DNA of 29,595 bases from an uncultured Prevotellaceae bacterium (GCA_947254205.1 CAMYCE010000015.1:1-29595), one strand, 5' to 3'; positions 7,769 to 15,476 are shown, counted from the stretch's first letter. Numbers and translations: made by a program. The notes: generated by a model from the sequence alone, not told the origin.

Positions 7769-8532
7769 TGACTATGCTGAAATTTATATCTTGGAATGTG
7801 AACGGCCTGCGTGCCGTGGTGGGCAAAGACTTCAAAGAGTCGTTTGCCAAGCTCGATGCCGATTTCTTTTGCTTGCAAGAAACCAAGATGCAGGCAGGAC
7901 AACTCGATTTGGCTTTTGAGGGCTATGAGAGCTATTGGAACTATGCCGAGAAAAAGGGGTATAGTGGCACTGCCATTTTCACCCGTCACAAGCCGTTGAA
8001 GGTGACACGGGGCATGGCCATTGACGAGCATGACCATGAGGGGCGCATTGTGACGCTCGAAATGGAGAAGTTCTATCTCGTGTGTGTGTATGTGCCCAAC
8101 AGTCAAGACGAGTTGCGACGGCTTGACTATCGCATGCGGTGGGAAGACGACTTCAGGGCCTATCTGCTCAATCTCGATGCACACAAGCCGGTGATTGTGT
8201 GTGGCGACTTGAATGTGGCACATGAAGAAATCGACCTCAAAAATCCTAAAAGCAATCGACGCAATGCAGGTTTCACGCAAGAGGAGCGCGACAAGATGAC
8301 GACATTGCTCAATGCCGGATTTGTCGATAGTTTTCGTCACTTCTATCCCGACCTTGAGGGAGCCTACTCGTGGTGGAGCTACCGCTTCAAGGCCCGCGAG
8401 AAAAATGCAGGGTGGCGCATCGACTATTTCTTGGTGTCACAGCGACTTGCCAGTCAAATGGAGGGGGCTAAAATTCACAACGAGGTGTTTGGTAGCGACC
8501 ACTGCCCCGTTGAGCTTACTCTCAACCTGTAG
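7768..8532 (+). CDS. xth: Exodeoxyribonuclease III / AP endonuclease
   Basis: 254 aa ExoIII-type member of the endonuclease/exonuclease/phosphatase superfamily, which cleaves DNA 5' to abasic sites and degrades 3' ends in base excision repair. All catalytic blocks are present: WNVNGLRA near the N-terminus, the metal ligand in LQETK, YSGTA, VYVPN, CGDLNVAHEEIDL, ERDKM, YSWWSYR, GWRIDYFLVS and the terminal SDHCPV with the catalytic His. The start overlaps the stop of the preceding small membrane protein by one base. A strong terminator follows. Confidence 0.95.
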   Translation: MTMLKFISWNVNGLRAVVGKDFKESFAKLDADFFCLQETKMQAGQLDLAFEGYESYWNYAEKKGYSGTAIFTRHKPLKVTRGMAIDEHDHEGRIVTLEMEKFYLVCVYVPNSQDELRRLDYRMRWEDDFRAYLLNLDAHKPVIVCGDLNVAHEEIDLKNPKSNRRNAGFTQEERDKMTTLLNAGFVDSFRHFYPDLEGAYSWWSYRFKAREKNAGWRIDYFLVSQRLASQMEGAKIHNEVFGSDHCPVELTLNL

Positions 8533-8560
8533 TAAGCCCATTTTTTTGAGAATAAATCAT

Positions 8561-8596
8561 AATTGCGCTCTACTATAGCAGGGGAGCGCAATTTTT
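8561..8596 (+). terminator. Rho-independent terminator after xth
   Basis: AATTGCGCTC (8561-8570) pairs perfectly with GAGCGCAATT (8584-8593) around a 13-nt loop, followed by a T-run (8592-8596). Confidence 0.9.
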
Positions 8597-8607
8597 GTTG
8601 TGAAAAG

Positions 8608-8638
8608 TTTGGTGTATTGGAAAAAGTGCTTATATTTG
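8608..8638 (+). promoter_or_regulatory. Promoter of the ABC/GntR operon
   Basis: TTTG (8608-8611), a 19-bp spacer and TATATTTG (8631-8638) fit the Bacteroidota consensus. The predicted start at about 8643-8646 falls inside the inverted repeat at 8639-8664. Confidence 0.7.
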
Positions 8639-8664
8639 TAGTGTACTATTTTAGTAGCACACTA
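8639..8664. promoter_or_regulatory. Candidate GntR operator (26-bp inverted repeat)
   Basis: TAGTGTACTA (8639-8648) and TAGCACACTA (8655-8664) are inverted arms with 9 of 10 bases matching around a TTTTAG centre. The repeat abuts the -7 box and covers the likely transcription start, an ideal repressor position. GntR regulators of the YtrA type bind dyads in front of their own ABC operon; assigning this site to the operon's regulator is inference. Confidence 0.65.
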
Positions 8665-8700
8665 ATACGGAGTTAAAATTCTAAAAATTATTCTTTGATT

Positions 8701-9540
8701 ATGTTGCAAATTAAAAATCTCAGTTTCGGTTATCGCAAGCCCAAGATTCAGCTTTTTGATAACTTTTCGCTCGACTTTGCGCCAGGAAGCATTTATGGCC
8801 TGCTGGGCAAGAATGGTGCGGGCAAGAGCACGCTCGTTTACTTGATGTGTGGCTTGCTCACACCTGCAAGCGGTAGCGTGAGACTCGAAGGCATCGATGT
8901 GCGTCGTCGTCTGCCCATCACGTTGCAAGACCTGTTTCTTGTGCCCGAAGAATTTCAGTTGCCCGACCTCACTCTCGATGGGTTGGTGAAAAACAATGCT
9001 CCTTTCTACCCCAAGTTTAGCTATGAGGACTTGAGTCGCTATCTCGAAATTTTTGAAATGGAGTCGTCGATGAGGCTTAAATCTCTGTCGATGGGCCAAA
9101 AGAAAAAGGTGTTTATGGCCTTTGCCTTTGCCACCAACACGGCAGTGCTCGTGATGGACGAGCCCACCAATGGCCTTGATATTCCCAGCAAGAGCCAGTT
9201 TCGCAAAGTGATGGCACAAAGCATGAGCGACGACAAGACGGTGATAATCAGCACCCATCAAGTGCGCGATGTCGACTCAATTCTCGACCATATTCTCATT
9301 GTCGACCGCAGCCGTGTGTTGCTCAATGCCAGTGTTGCCGAGATTTCGCAGCGATTGGCCTTCCGCATCAACAGCGATGCTTCACATGCCCTGTATGCTC
9401 AACCGGGCATCAATGGTCAAATGGTGGTAGAGCCCAATGATGGAGGCGAGGAGACCATGATCGACTTGGAGATGCTGTTTAATGCCACACAGTGCAATCC
9501 CGATAAAATCACCGAAATTTTCACCACAAAACAATCTTAA
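8701..9540 (+). CDS. ABC transporter ATP-binding protein
   Basis: 279 aa from the ATG at 8701; a TTG two codons upstream is a weaker alternative. It has the full nucleotide-binding domain: Walker A GKNGAGKST (36-44), signature LSMGQK (129-134, LSMGQ in place of LSGGQ), Walker B VLVMDEPTNGLD (149-160) and the switch His in ISTHQ (H186). The C-terminal 80 residues are an extra regulatory segment of the kind seen in drug- or lipid-exporter ATPases. The Q-loop region reads VPEEFQLPDLT. With the permease and GntR regulator it forms an exporter-type operon like the YtrA group; the substrate is unknown. Confidence 0.93.
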   Translation: MLQIKNLSFGYRKPKIQLFDNFSLDFAPGSIYGLLGKNGAGKSTLVYLMCGLLTPASGSVRLEGIDVRRRLPITLQDLFLVPEEFQLPDLTLDGLVKNNAPFYPKFSYEDLSRYLEIFEMESSMRLKSLSMGQKKKVFMAFAFATNTAVLVMDEPTNGLDIPSKSQFRKVMAQSMSDDKTVIISTHQVRDVDSILDHILIVDRSRVLLNASVAEISQRLAFRINSDASHALYAQPGINGQMVVEPNDGGEETMIDLEMLFNATQCNPDKITEIFTTKQS

Positions 9541-9546
9541 AGGAGG
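9541..9546 (+). promoter_or_regulatory. Strong Shine-Dalgarno of the permease gene
   Basis: AGGAGG lies 8 bp before the ATG at 9555. Good Shine-Dalgarno sites are uncommon in this window, so it fixes the permease start and suggests high translation. Confidence 0.75.
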
Positions 9547-9554
9547 ACTTCGCT

Positions 9555-10382
9555 ATGACTAATCAAACTTTCGATTTCAACCGATATGTGTTAACGCTAA
9601 AAAAAGAGTTGGTTGAGAATAAAAAACAGTTGCTCATCGTGGTTTTGAGCCTCTTTTCGGGCTTGTCGATTCTCATGTTTTTCGGCAATATACTGTTTCG
9701 CAATTCCATTCTCCCCATTGAGAAACAAAGTGCTATTGCATTGTGTTGGGTGTTGGGTGTGTTTGGAATTGTTGTCTCAGTTTTTGCTTCGTTGATGTTT
9801 AATGGATTGAGAGATAAGACCGAACGTGTGAATCACTTGATGTCGCCCGCTTCGGTGCTTGAAAAATTCTTGGTTCAATTAACCATCTACTTGGTGGGTG
9901 GCATTGTGGCTTTTTTTGTTTGTGCTCAGTTGGCCGACCTTGTTCGCATTGCCTTGATGAATATTTTTGTGGGAGAGAGCAATATTGTGCCACCCATTAA
10001 TTTTGTGACGGGTGTTTTTGATGTTGAAAAATTGAGAATTTGGCCATTTTCCAATAATTTTGGAGAAATGCTTTCGTCGTTCACACTCATCGTTTGGATT
10101 CTGTTTTCTTTCGCTCTCTACATGTTGGGTGCTGCGTTGTGGCCCAAGTTGTCATTCTTGAAAACACTTGCTGCTACCTATGTTATTCAAATGGTTTTCA
10201 TGTTTGCTTTCTCTTTTTTATTTTTGAAAGACTCCGTAGCTATCATGGAGTATCTTGTCAAAAATATTGAGATGGTTGTTGCTGTGTTAAAAGTCGTTTA
10301 TCTCATTCTCACTGTCTTGTATGTGGTTGCTTCCTATGTGATTTATCGCCGTAAAGACGTGATTTCAAACTCTTGGTTATGA
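9555..10382 (+). CDS. ABC transporter permease
   Basis: 275 aa inner-membrane protein with about six hydrophobic helices (roughly residues 23-45, 58-82, 100-125, 170-195, 205-228 and 243-265), the layout of an ABC-2-like half-transporter permease. A larger hydrophilic loop lies between helices 3 and 4 (about 132-168). No substrate motif is recognised. It is 14 bp after the ATPase gene with a strong Shine-Dalgarno site, and its stop overlaps the regulator start (ATGA), so all three genes are tightly coupled. Base composition is more T-rich than its neighbours, as expected for a membrane protein. Confidence 0.85.
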   Translation: MTNQTFDFNRYVLTLKKELVENKKQLLIVVLSLFSGLSILMFFGNILFRNSILPIEKQSAIALCWVLGVFGIVVSVFASLMFNGLRDKTERVNHLMSPASVLEKFLVQLTIYLVGGIVAFFVCAQLADLVRIALMNIFVGESNIVPPINFVTGVFDVEKLRIWPFSNNFGEMLSSFTLIVWILFSFALYMLGAALWPKLSFLKTLAATYVIQMVFMFAFSFLFLKDSVAIMEYLVKNIEMVVAVLKVVYLILTVLYVVASYVIYRRKDVISNSWL

Positions 10383-10750
10383 ACTTCAAAGACAATAAAG
10401 CTATTTATTTGCAAATCGCCGACCACATTTGCGATCGCGTGTTGAGTGGTGAATTGGTGGTCGATGGCAAAGTGCCATCGGTGAGAGAAACGGCGGCATC
10501 GCTTGAGGTAAACGCCAACACGGTGGCTCGCTCCTATGAATTCCTGCAAAACAAGGAAATTATTTACACCCGCCGTGGCTTGGGCTATTTTGTTGCCACC
10601 GGTGCTCGCGAGGTAATACTCGAAATGCGTCGTGCCCAGTTGCTTCAGGGCGAGTTGCACGATGTGTTCAGCAAGTTGGCCATGATAGGTATGTCGCCAG
10701 CCCAGCTCACAGCAAAGTATCAAGACTTTTTAAAGACTATTCAATCATGA
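10379..10750 (+). CDS. GntR family regulator, YtrA-like (short C-terminus)
   Basis: 123 aa from the ATG at 10379, which overlaps the permease stop as ATGA; a TTG two codons upstream is less likely. The N-terminal 72 residues are a GntR winged helix: IYLQIADHICDRVLSGEL, then GKVPSVRETAASLEVNANTV (recognition helix region) and the wing with RRGLGYFV. The short helical C-terminal part (about 75-120), with no ligand-binding domain of the FadR, HutC or MocR type, places it in the YtrA subgroup, which usually represses an adjacent ABC transporter operon. The dyad at 8639-8664 is its likely operator. Confidence 0.9.
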   Translation: MNFKDNKAIYLQIADHICDRVLSGELVVDGKVPSVRETAASLEVNANTVARSYEFLQNKEIIYTRRGLGYFVATGAREVILEMRRAQLLQGELHDVFSKLAMIGMSPAQLTAKYQDFLKTIQS

Positions 10751-10815
10751 CAAATTCAGAATTTTGGAAGGTGCTCATCGGCACCATGATGGTTGTTTTA
10801 ATCATCTTGGCATAG
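10747..10815 (+). CDS. 22-codon membrane micro-ORF coupled to the GntR gene
   Basis: The ATG at 10747 overlaps the GntR stop as ATGA and opens a 22-codon frame reading MTNSEFWKVLIGTM then MVVLIILA and a TAG stop. It has a short polar N-terminus, then about 16 hydrophobic residues, long enough for a short membrane helix. The ATGA junction repeats the one between permease and regulator, and the frame ends 25 bp before the terminator hairpin, so it lies inside the transcript. It may be a small partner of the transporter. Chance occurrence cannot be excluded from one sequence. Confidence 0.55.
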   Translation: MTNSEFWKVLIGTMMVVLIILA

Positions 10816-10840
10816 ACCTTTGGTGTGGGAGATACAAGAA

Positions 10841-10868
10841 TGGGGGCGTGTTTTGCAACATGCCCCCA
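10841..10868. terminator. Terminator-like hairpin between converging genes
   Basis: TGGGGGCGTG (10841-10850) pairs with CATGCCCCCA (10859-10868), ten pairs including one G-U, around an 8-nt loop. T-runs are weak on both sides. The position between the ABC operon and the S9 peptidase gene supports a terminator for both. Confidence 0.65.
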
Positions 10869-10893
10869 CTTGGATCGGTATTAGAAGGTGTAA

Positions 10894-12975
10894 TTAGTAT
10901 TCTACTTCGTTGTTCATCATTTTTTCAGAATCCCATGGCGCAGGGTCTCCGCCCAGATACTTGTGGAACCACTCAAGGTGAGCATTGTAGTAAACGGGCA
11001 TCGAGGTCATGTTGTCGGGCCAGTGGCCATCGTTGCTGAAGATGATGAGGCGTGAGGGAATGCCCAGAGTTTGCAGCACGTTGAAGTATTGCACGCTTTG
11101 GGTGTAGCTCACGCGATAGTCGCGCTCGCCGGTGATGACGAGGGTGGGAGTCTTGAAATTCTTTACATACTCCGATGGCGACCATTTTTTGTATAATTCA
11201 GAGTTCCAAGGCTGTCCCTTGAACTCAAAGTTGGCAAACCACAACTCCTCGGTAGTGCCCCACATTGAGCGCATGTCATAGAGGCTCATCATCGAGGCCA
11301 GGCACTTGAAGGGGTGCTCGTGCCCTTGCAACCAGTTCATGAAATAGCCACCATAGCTCCAGCCCATGGCTCCCATGCGATTGGCATCGACATAGGGCAA
11401 CTTGCTCAAAGCATCGGTCACTTTCATCACGTCTTCATAGGGCGAGCCACCCCAGTCGCCTGAAATTTTGTCGGTGAACTCTTGGCCATAGCCTGTGGAG
11501 CCGTGAGGGTTGGGGTAGGCCACCACATAGCCTGCGCCGGGATAAACCTGCCAATCGGCACGATAGCTGTTCATCCATTGCATTTGTGGGCCACCATGCA
11601 CATTGATCACGAGAGGATATTTCTTGTTGGGGTCGAAGTCGTGAGGCTTCACGATAAACACCTGTACCTTGTCGCCACCTGCACCTTCAACCCACATCGA
11701 CTCGCTGGGACGAAAATCCACTTCATCTTCAAGCTCTTGGTTCAAGAAGGTGAGTTGTTGCTCCTTCTTGCCATCTTTGCTGCGATAGAGGGCATTGGGC
11801 TTGCCTGTGGTTGAATAGGTGTAATAGATATAGCCATCTTTGCCCGGCTGATAGGCATGGAGGGCACGGCCTGTGATGAGTTTTTGAATTTTGTTGTTTT
11901 TGAGATTGATGCTGTAGAGGGGCACCACGCCCAATTCTTGAACGGTGAAATAGAGGCTTTGGCTGTTGTCGGCCCACTTCACATTTTCCACCCAATTGTT
12001 GATGCTCTCGGTGAGCACAGTTTTCTCGCCGGTAGCACGGTTGTAGAGGGCGAGCCTAAAGCGGTCGCTCTCAAAGCTGGGCACACGCTGGGTGCGATAG
12101 GCAATCCACTTGCCGTCGGGCGAATACACAGGGTCGCCGTCCCATGCCTCGTTTTCGGCTGTGAGGCACTTGATTTCGCCACCGGTCACGGGCACTGTAT
12201 AGAGGTTGCAATCGGTGTTGGCTTCGGGGTGTGAGGTGTGGTTGGACACGTAGCATATTTCCTTGCTGTCGCTCGAAATGGCAAAGGTGTTGCCAAAGGC
12301 AGGGCTCATATACTCACCCGGGGTGACATCGGTATAGGTCTTGGTGGTGAGGTTATACACGATGAGGTGGGTGTAGCGTCCGTCGCTATAGTCGGTCCAA
12401 TGGCGATAGAGCAATTTGTCGGCAATGTGCCCTTGCACGGGGCCTTCGGTCTTTTTCTTGATGCGCTCGGCGTTGGCCTTGGGGTTGGCTCCACCCAAGT
12501 CGGGGTAAACGTCGGCTGCAAACACCAGCAGGTTGCCATCGGGGCTGAGCTTGGCACCGCTCACCCCCAACTCGTAGTGGGTGACCTGTTCGGTAGCACC
12601 TGTGGCGGTGTTGTAGCGAAAAGTTTGTGGAGTTTTCACTTCTTTGCCATCTTGCGCCAGTGTTGTGCCAGTGCCATCATAGTAGATCCACTTGCCATCG
12701 GCACTATATTGGGCGTTGCTGCACTTGCCTTCGAGCATGGGCTTGAAAGTGGGTTGCCCCTTGCCGAGCGACATGAGATGAATGGTGTTGCCCGACTTGT
12801 GCTCCTTCAAGTTTTGCTTATTGACGTTGAAGGCGAGAGTTTTGCCATCGGGGCTTAGAGCCAAGCCGTTCACGGCCTGCACGCGATAGGCATCTTGTAT
12901 GGTAAAAGCACGCTTGTCGGCACTTGCTTGCGCTATTGCCATGGTGGCAATGAGCGGAAGAATGATTTTTTTCAT
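10894..12975 (-). CDS. S9 family peptidase (prolyl oligopeptidase/DPP type), exported
   Basis: 693 aa from the ATG at 12975. An upstream extension to 13113 is rejected because the promoter lies at 13008-13039 and because MKKIILPLIATMAIAQASA is a clear signal peptide. The N-terminal half (about 25-400) is a beta-propeller with WD40-like PD40 repeats (LSPDGKTLAFN, YSADGKWIYYD, LSPDGNLLVFA, YSPDGKWIAYR). The C-terminal alpha/beta-hydrolase has GWSYGGY with nucleophile Ser540, Asp619 in GERDYRV and His651 in NDGHW. Family members remove dipeptides or cleave oligopeptides in the periplasm, often for amino-acid foraging. It resembles DPP5-like enzymes; the exact specificity is not determinable. Confidence 0.93.
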   Translation of the reverse strand: MKKIILPLIATMAIAQASADKRAFTIQDAYRVQAVNGLALSPDGKTLAFNVNKQNLKEHKSGNTIHLMSLGKGQPTFKPMLEGKCSNAQYSADGKWIYYDGTGTTLAQDGKEVKTPQTFRYNTATGATEQVTHYELGVSGAKLSPDGNLLVFAADVYPDLGGANPKANAERIKKKTEGPVQGHIADKLLYRHWTDYSDGRYTHLIVYNLTTKTYTDVTPGEYMSPAFGNTFAISSDSKEICYVSNHTSHPEANTDCNLYTVPVTGGEIKCLTAENEAWDGDPVYSPDGKWIAYRTQRVPSFESDRFRLALYNRATGEKTVLTESINNWVENVKWADNSQSLYFTVQELGVVPLYSINLKNNKIQKLITGRALHAYQPGKDGYIYYTYSTTGKPNALYRSKDGKKEQQLTFLNQELEDEVDFRPSESMWVEGAGGDKVQVFIVKPHDFDPNKKYPLVINVHGGPQMQWMNSYRADWQVYPGAGYVVAYPNPHGSTGYGQEFTDKISGDWGGSPYEDVMKVTDALSKLPYVDANRMGAMGWSYGGYFMNWLQGHEHPFKCLASMMSLYDMRSMWGTTEELWFANFEFKGQPWNSELYKKWSPSEYVKNFKTPTLVITGERDYRVSYTQSVQYFNVLQTLGIPSRLIIFSNDGHWPDNMTSMPVYYNAHLEWFHKYLGGDPAPWDSEKMMNNEVEY

Positions 12976-13007
12976 GATTTGTTTTTTCTTTTGTTTTAAA
13001 GTAGGTG

Positions 13008-13039
13008 CAAAGGTAGGATTTTTGCCACTAAAAACAAAA
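13008..13039 (-). promoter_or_regulatory. Promoter of the S9 peptidase gene
   Basis: On the minus strand TTTTG (13035-13039), a 19-bp spacer and TACCTTTG (13008-13015). It is a textbook Bacteroidota promoter about 33 bp before the ATG at 12975, lying just after the GNAT gene stop. Confidence 0.7.
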
Positions 13040-13069
13040 CTTATAATGGGGCAAAAACAGGAATGATTG

Positions 13070-13603
13070 TTAAGGCACCCTTCGCTCAAAGGCGATGCGT
13101 GGGCCATCGGCAAGCATCACGTTGCCACAGCGAGTGAAACCCAAATGGGGCAAAATGTGCAACATCTGCACGTTGTCGTGATTGGTGTCGATGCGCATGC
13201 TCTTGCACCCGTGCGTGGCAGTCTCTTGCAGGAGCAGGGTGAGAAATTGGGTGGCCAGTCCGCGCCCTGTGCAGGTAGGGTCGATGGCAAGGCGATGCAC
13301 CACCGAGTAGCAGGGAGTGCTTGAGTGGCTTGTTGTGAGCCAGTTGCCTCCCTCGATGTGGTCGTAGCAAGGCTCGCCCGAATAGACGATGGCGCAATAG
13401 CCTACCACGTGCTCTTGTAGCAATAGCACACGTCCCACCCCTTGCTCAATGTCGGTGGCAATGATGCTGGGGTTGGGGTAGCCGTTTTGCCATTGAGTGC
13501 GCCCTGCTTGTGCCATCACTTGCACTTCGGCGTTAATAATGCTCCAAATGTGTGCCACATCGTTGGTTGTGGCAACATGGCACTTGAGAGGGTTACTCGG
13601 CAT
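13070..13603 (-). CDS. GNAT family N-acetyltransferase
   Basis: 177 aa from the ATG at 13603, which overlaps the DUF2007 gene by 11 bp; a longer frame to 13687 runs wholly inside that gene and is rejected. The GNAT fold is seen in the N-terminal ATTNDVAHIWSIINAE helix, the strand GYCAIVYSGEP, and motif A at VVHRLAIDPTCTGRGLATQFL (the acetyl-CoA pyrophosphate loop), followed by MRIDTNHDNVQMLHILPHLGF, typical of motif B. The substrate is unknown. It is the last gene of an mltG-DUF2007-GNAT unit. Confidence 0.88.
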   Translation of the reverse strand: MPSNPLKCHVATTNDVAHIWSIINAEVQVMAQAGRTQWQNGYPNPSIIATDIEQGVGRVLLLQEHVVGYCAIVYSGEPCYDHIEGGNWLTTSHSSTPCYSVVHRLAIDPTCTGRGLATQFLTLLLQETATHGCKSMRIDTNHDNVQMLHILPHLGFTRCGNVMLADGPRIAFERRVP

Positions 13604-13829
13604 TGTCGATGGGGTTGGTTTCGAGGAGTTGCAGGGCTTGTGGCAAGTCTTGTCGGCGCACCACCACTTTCCACTCGCCTCCGGCAAGAGGCTTGAGCAG
13701 GGTGTTGGCCACAGTGTCGCCCATCACGCCGGCGGTGATACCAGCCGCTTCGAGCATTCCTTTCACAATGTTGGCCTCGATTTCGCTCTCATATTTGGCG
13801 AGAACCATCACGTCATCTTCTTTTCCCAT
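13593..13829 (-). CDS. DUF2007 domain-containing protein
   Basis: 78 aa. VMVLAKYESEIEANIVKGMLEAAGI followed by a V-KPLAGGEWKVVVRRQDLPQALQLLE segment matches DUF2007 (PF09413, called a putative signal-transducing protein, PII-like small fold). Its role is not established. The gene lies 35 bp after mltG and overlaps the GNAT start by 11 bp. Start alternatives are M1 and M8. Confidence 0.85.
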   Translation of the reverse strand: MGKEDDVMVLAKYESEIEANIVKGMLEAAGITAGVMGDTVANTLLKPLAGGEWKVVVRRQDLPQALQLLETNPIDNAE

Positions 13830-13864
13830 GATAGTGTTTTGTTTTTTTTGAGTGAATGAGTGTG

Positions 13865-14902
13865 CTATTTGATGCCTCTATGGTTGAGGGCTTCTTGATA
13901 CTTGTGGGCATTGTTCAGGTGTGCCTGATAGTCGGTTGTGAAATCATGATAGCCCGAAAAATCGCTCTTGGCACACATATAGATGAAACTGTGAGGCTTA
14001 CTACCCAAAATGGCATCGATTGTGCTTTTCTCGGGCAACCTGATGGGACCGGGGGGCAAGCCGTTCACGCGATAGGTGTTGTAGGGCGATTGTGTCTGCA
14101 ACATGTCGTGGGTTAATCGCTTAATCGAGAAGTCGCCTATGGCATATTTCACTGTGGGGTCGGCTTGCAGGCGCATTCCGCTCTTGAATCGGTTGATATA
14201 GAGCCGGCCCACCTTGCCACGTTCGTCGGCCTTGGCTGTTTCTTCCTCGGTTATCGAGGCAATGATTTCGACCTCGTCGGGGGTGAGCCCAAGGGCTTTG
14301 GCTTGAGCACGGCGTGTGCTGTTCCAAAACTGGTCGTAGTATTTTTTCATCTTGTCGAGCATTTGCTCGGGTGTGACGTCCCAGTAAAATTCATAGCTGT
14401 CGGGAATGAGCAGGTTCACGATGTTGTCGGGCGTTTTGCCATATTGGGCACACAGGGCTGAGTCGTTGAGGGCGTTTCTAAAGGCATCGGCCCCCACCAT
14501 GTAGAGCTCGCCGGCACGTTTCACCCACTCGTCTTTGGTGCGCACATTGTTGAAGGTGAACTTGATGGCATTGGGGGCACCACTACGCAGGTGATGGGCG
14601 ACATGCAGGGCACTCTCGCCTGCGTGGATTTTAAATGCACCATGACGCTCTGCCATGTTGCTGCCAGTGACACGTAGCAGGGCAATCACTCGCGAGGCAA
14701 AACCCTCGTCAAGTCTTAACTTCAGGGAGTCGCTCAACTGTTGCATGGTTGTGCCTTTGCGCACATATATTGTGGCATCTTTGGGAGCAGAACTCAAGGT
14801 GTAGAAAGCACAAGGTAGCACCATCACGAGCACGGCAATTGCCATGCCCACGAGCCATTTGCGCCTGTTGTTGCCTTTTGATTTTTTTGTTTGTTTTGCC
14901 AT
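13865..14902 (-). CDS. mltG: Endolytic transglycosylase MltG
   Basis: 345 aa, normal length. MltG is an inner-membrane lytic transglycosylase that cuts nascent peptidoglycan glycan strands and sets their length. A cytosolic Lys/Arg-rich N-terminus (1-15) is followed by one transmembrane helix (about 16-37), a LysM-like region (VRKGTTMQQLSDSL, about 47-60) and the YceG catalytic domain. The catalytic Glu lies in IIASITEEET (E219 or E221), where many homologues read ASIVEKET. LQADPTVKYA, SPYNTY and GLPPGPI are conserved family blocks. A TATTTTTG -7 box lies on the minus strand at 14930-14937. Confidence 0.95.
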   Translation of the reverse strand: MAKQTKKSKGNNRRKWLVGMAIAVLVMVLPCAFYTLSSAPKDATIYVRKGTTMQQLSDSLKLRLDEGFASRVIALLRVTGSNMAERHGAFKIHAGESALHVAHHLRSGAPNAIKFTFNNVRTKDEWVKRAGELYMVGADAFRNALNDSALCAQYGKTPDNIVNLLIPDSYEFYWDVTPEQMLDKMKKYYDQFWNSTRRAQAKALGLTPDEVEIIASITEEETAKADERGKVGRLYINRFKSGMRLQADPTVKYAIGDFSIKRLTHDMLQTQSPYNTYRVNGLPPGPIRLPEKSTIDAILGSKPHSFIYMCAKSDFSGYHDFTTDYQAHLNNAHKYQEALNHRGIK

Positions 14903-15007
14903 GATTCCAATGTGGTTTTACTTGTGTTGCAAAAATACACCAATTTGCCCACACAACCATGTTGATGCATGAAACTTTTGCACAATGCGATAAATTTTTT
15001 CATTTTG

Positions 15008-15039
15008 TTTTGGAAGAATGAAAAAAAGTCCTAACTTTG
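15008..15039 (+). promoter_or_regulatory. Promoter of tRNA-Ser
   Basis: TTTTG (15008-15012), a 19-bp spacer and TAACTTTG (15032-15039). Transcription would start about 25-30 bp before the mature tRNA 5' end. Confidence 0.75.
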
Positions 15040-15074
15040 CACTCGCTTAATGAAGCAATTCAGCACTAAGCACT

Positions 15075-15161
15075 GGAGAGGTGGGTGAGTGGCTGAAACC
15101 AGCAGTTTGCTAAACTGCCGTAGGGGTAACCCTACCGCAAGTTCGAATCTTGTCCTCTCCG
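15075..15161 (+). tRNA. tRNA-Ser (anticodon GCU)
   Basis: Acceptor stem GGAGAGG (15075-15081) with CCTCTCC (15154-15160) and discriminator G. The anticodon stem GCAGT/ACTGC encloses loop TTGCTAA with anticodon GCT, which reads AGC and AGU. The long class II variable arm GTAGGG/CCCTAC is typical of tRNA-Ser, and the T loop TTCGAAT is canonical. The 3' CCA is not encoded. Confidence 0.96.
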
Positions 15162-15166
15162 CATTC

Positions 15167-15210
15167 AAGGGTAACCTGTTATTTAATAACAAGTTGCCCT
15201 TAATTGTTTT
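15167..15210 (+). terminator. Terminator of tRNA-Ser
   Basis: A 16-pair arm (15167-15182 with 15186-15201, one mismatch and one G-U) has a 3-nt loop and is followed by AATTGTTTT. Confidence 0.8.
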
Positions 15211-15476
15211 CTCTCAATTTCATTAAATCCACGCACCCTTTCAGGGCTCAGTAGAGACGATGCACGCATCGTCTCCATCGGTACTCACTCATAGCGTGTT
15301 ATTGTTTCTTTTTTGCACATAAATAAACCGCAACAGCAGGTTGTGCTGTTGCGGTTTCCCAAAAGAAACAGTTCTATCTTTAAAACTTTATATAGTATTG
15401 CTGTACTATTATGTTGTGAGGCGATATATCTCGCACGAGATTGTTTTCCTCACCAAAATTTATATATAAAGCTATA
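15211..15476. other. 266-bp intergenic region rich in hairpins
   Basis: No ORF is credible. It holds a perfect hairpin GAGACGATGCACGCATCGTCTC-like dyad (15254-15275), a perfect 14-bp terminator-type stem (15325-15357), a weaker ATAGTA/TACTAT dyad around 15395-15412, and a nested GTGAGG...CCTCAC fold (about 15415-15452) directly after the exported-protein gene stop. Confidence 0.6.
15325..15357 (-). terminator. Terminator hairpin of the 550-aa exported protein gene
   Basis: AAACCGCAACAGCA (15325-15338) pairs perfectly with TGCTGTTGCGGTTT (15344-15357) around a 5-nt loop. On the minus strand a TTTATTTATG tail follows. It ends the unit that stops at 15477. Confidence 0.7.

Noticed and set aside
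12976..13113. 46-codon N-terminal extension of the S9 peptidase
   Set aside because: It would precede the promoter at 13008-13039 and hide a clear signal peptide starting at 12975.
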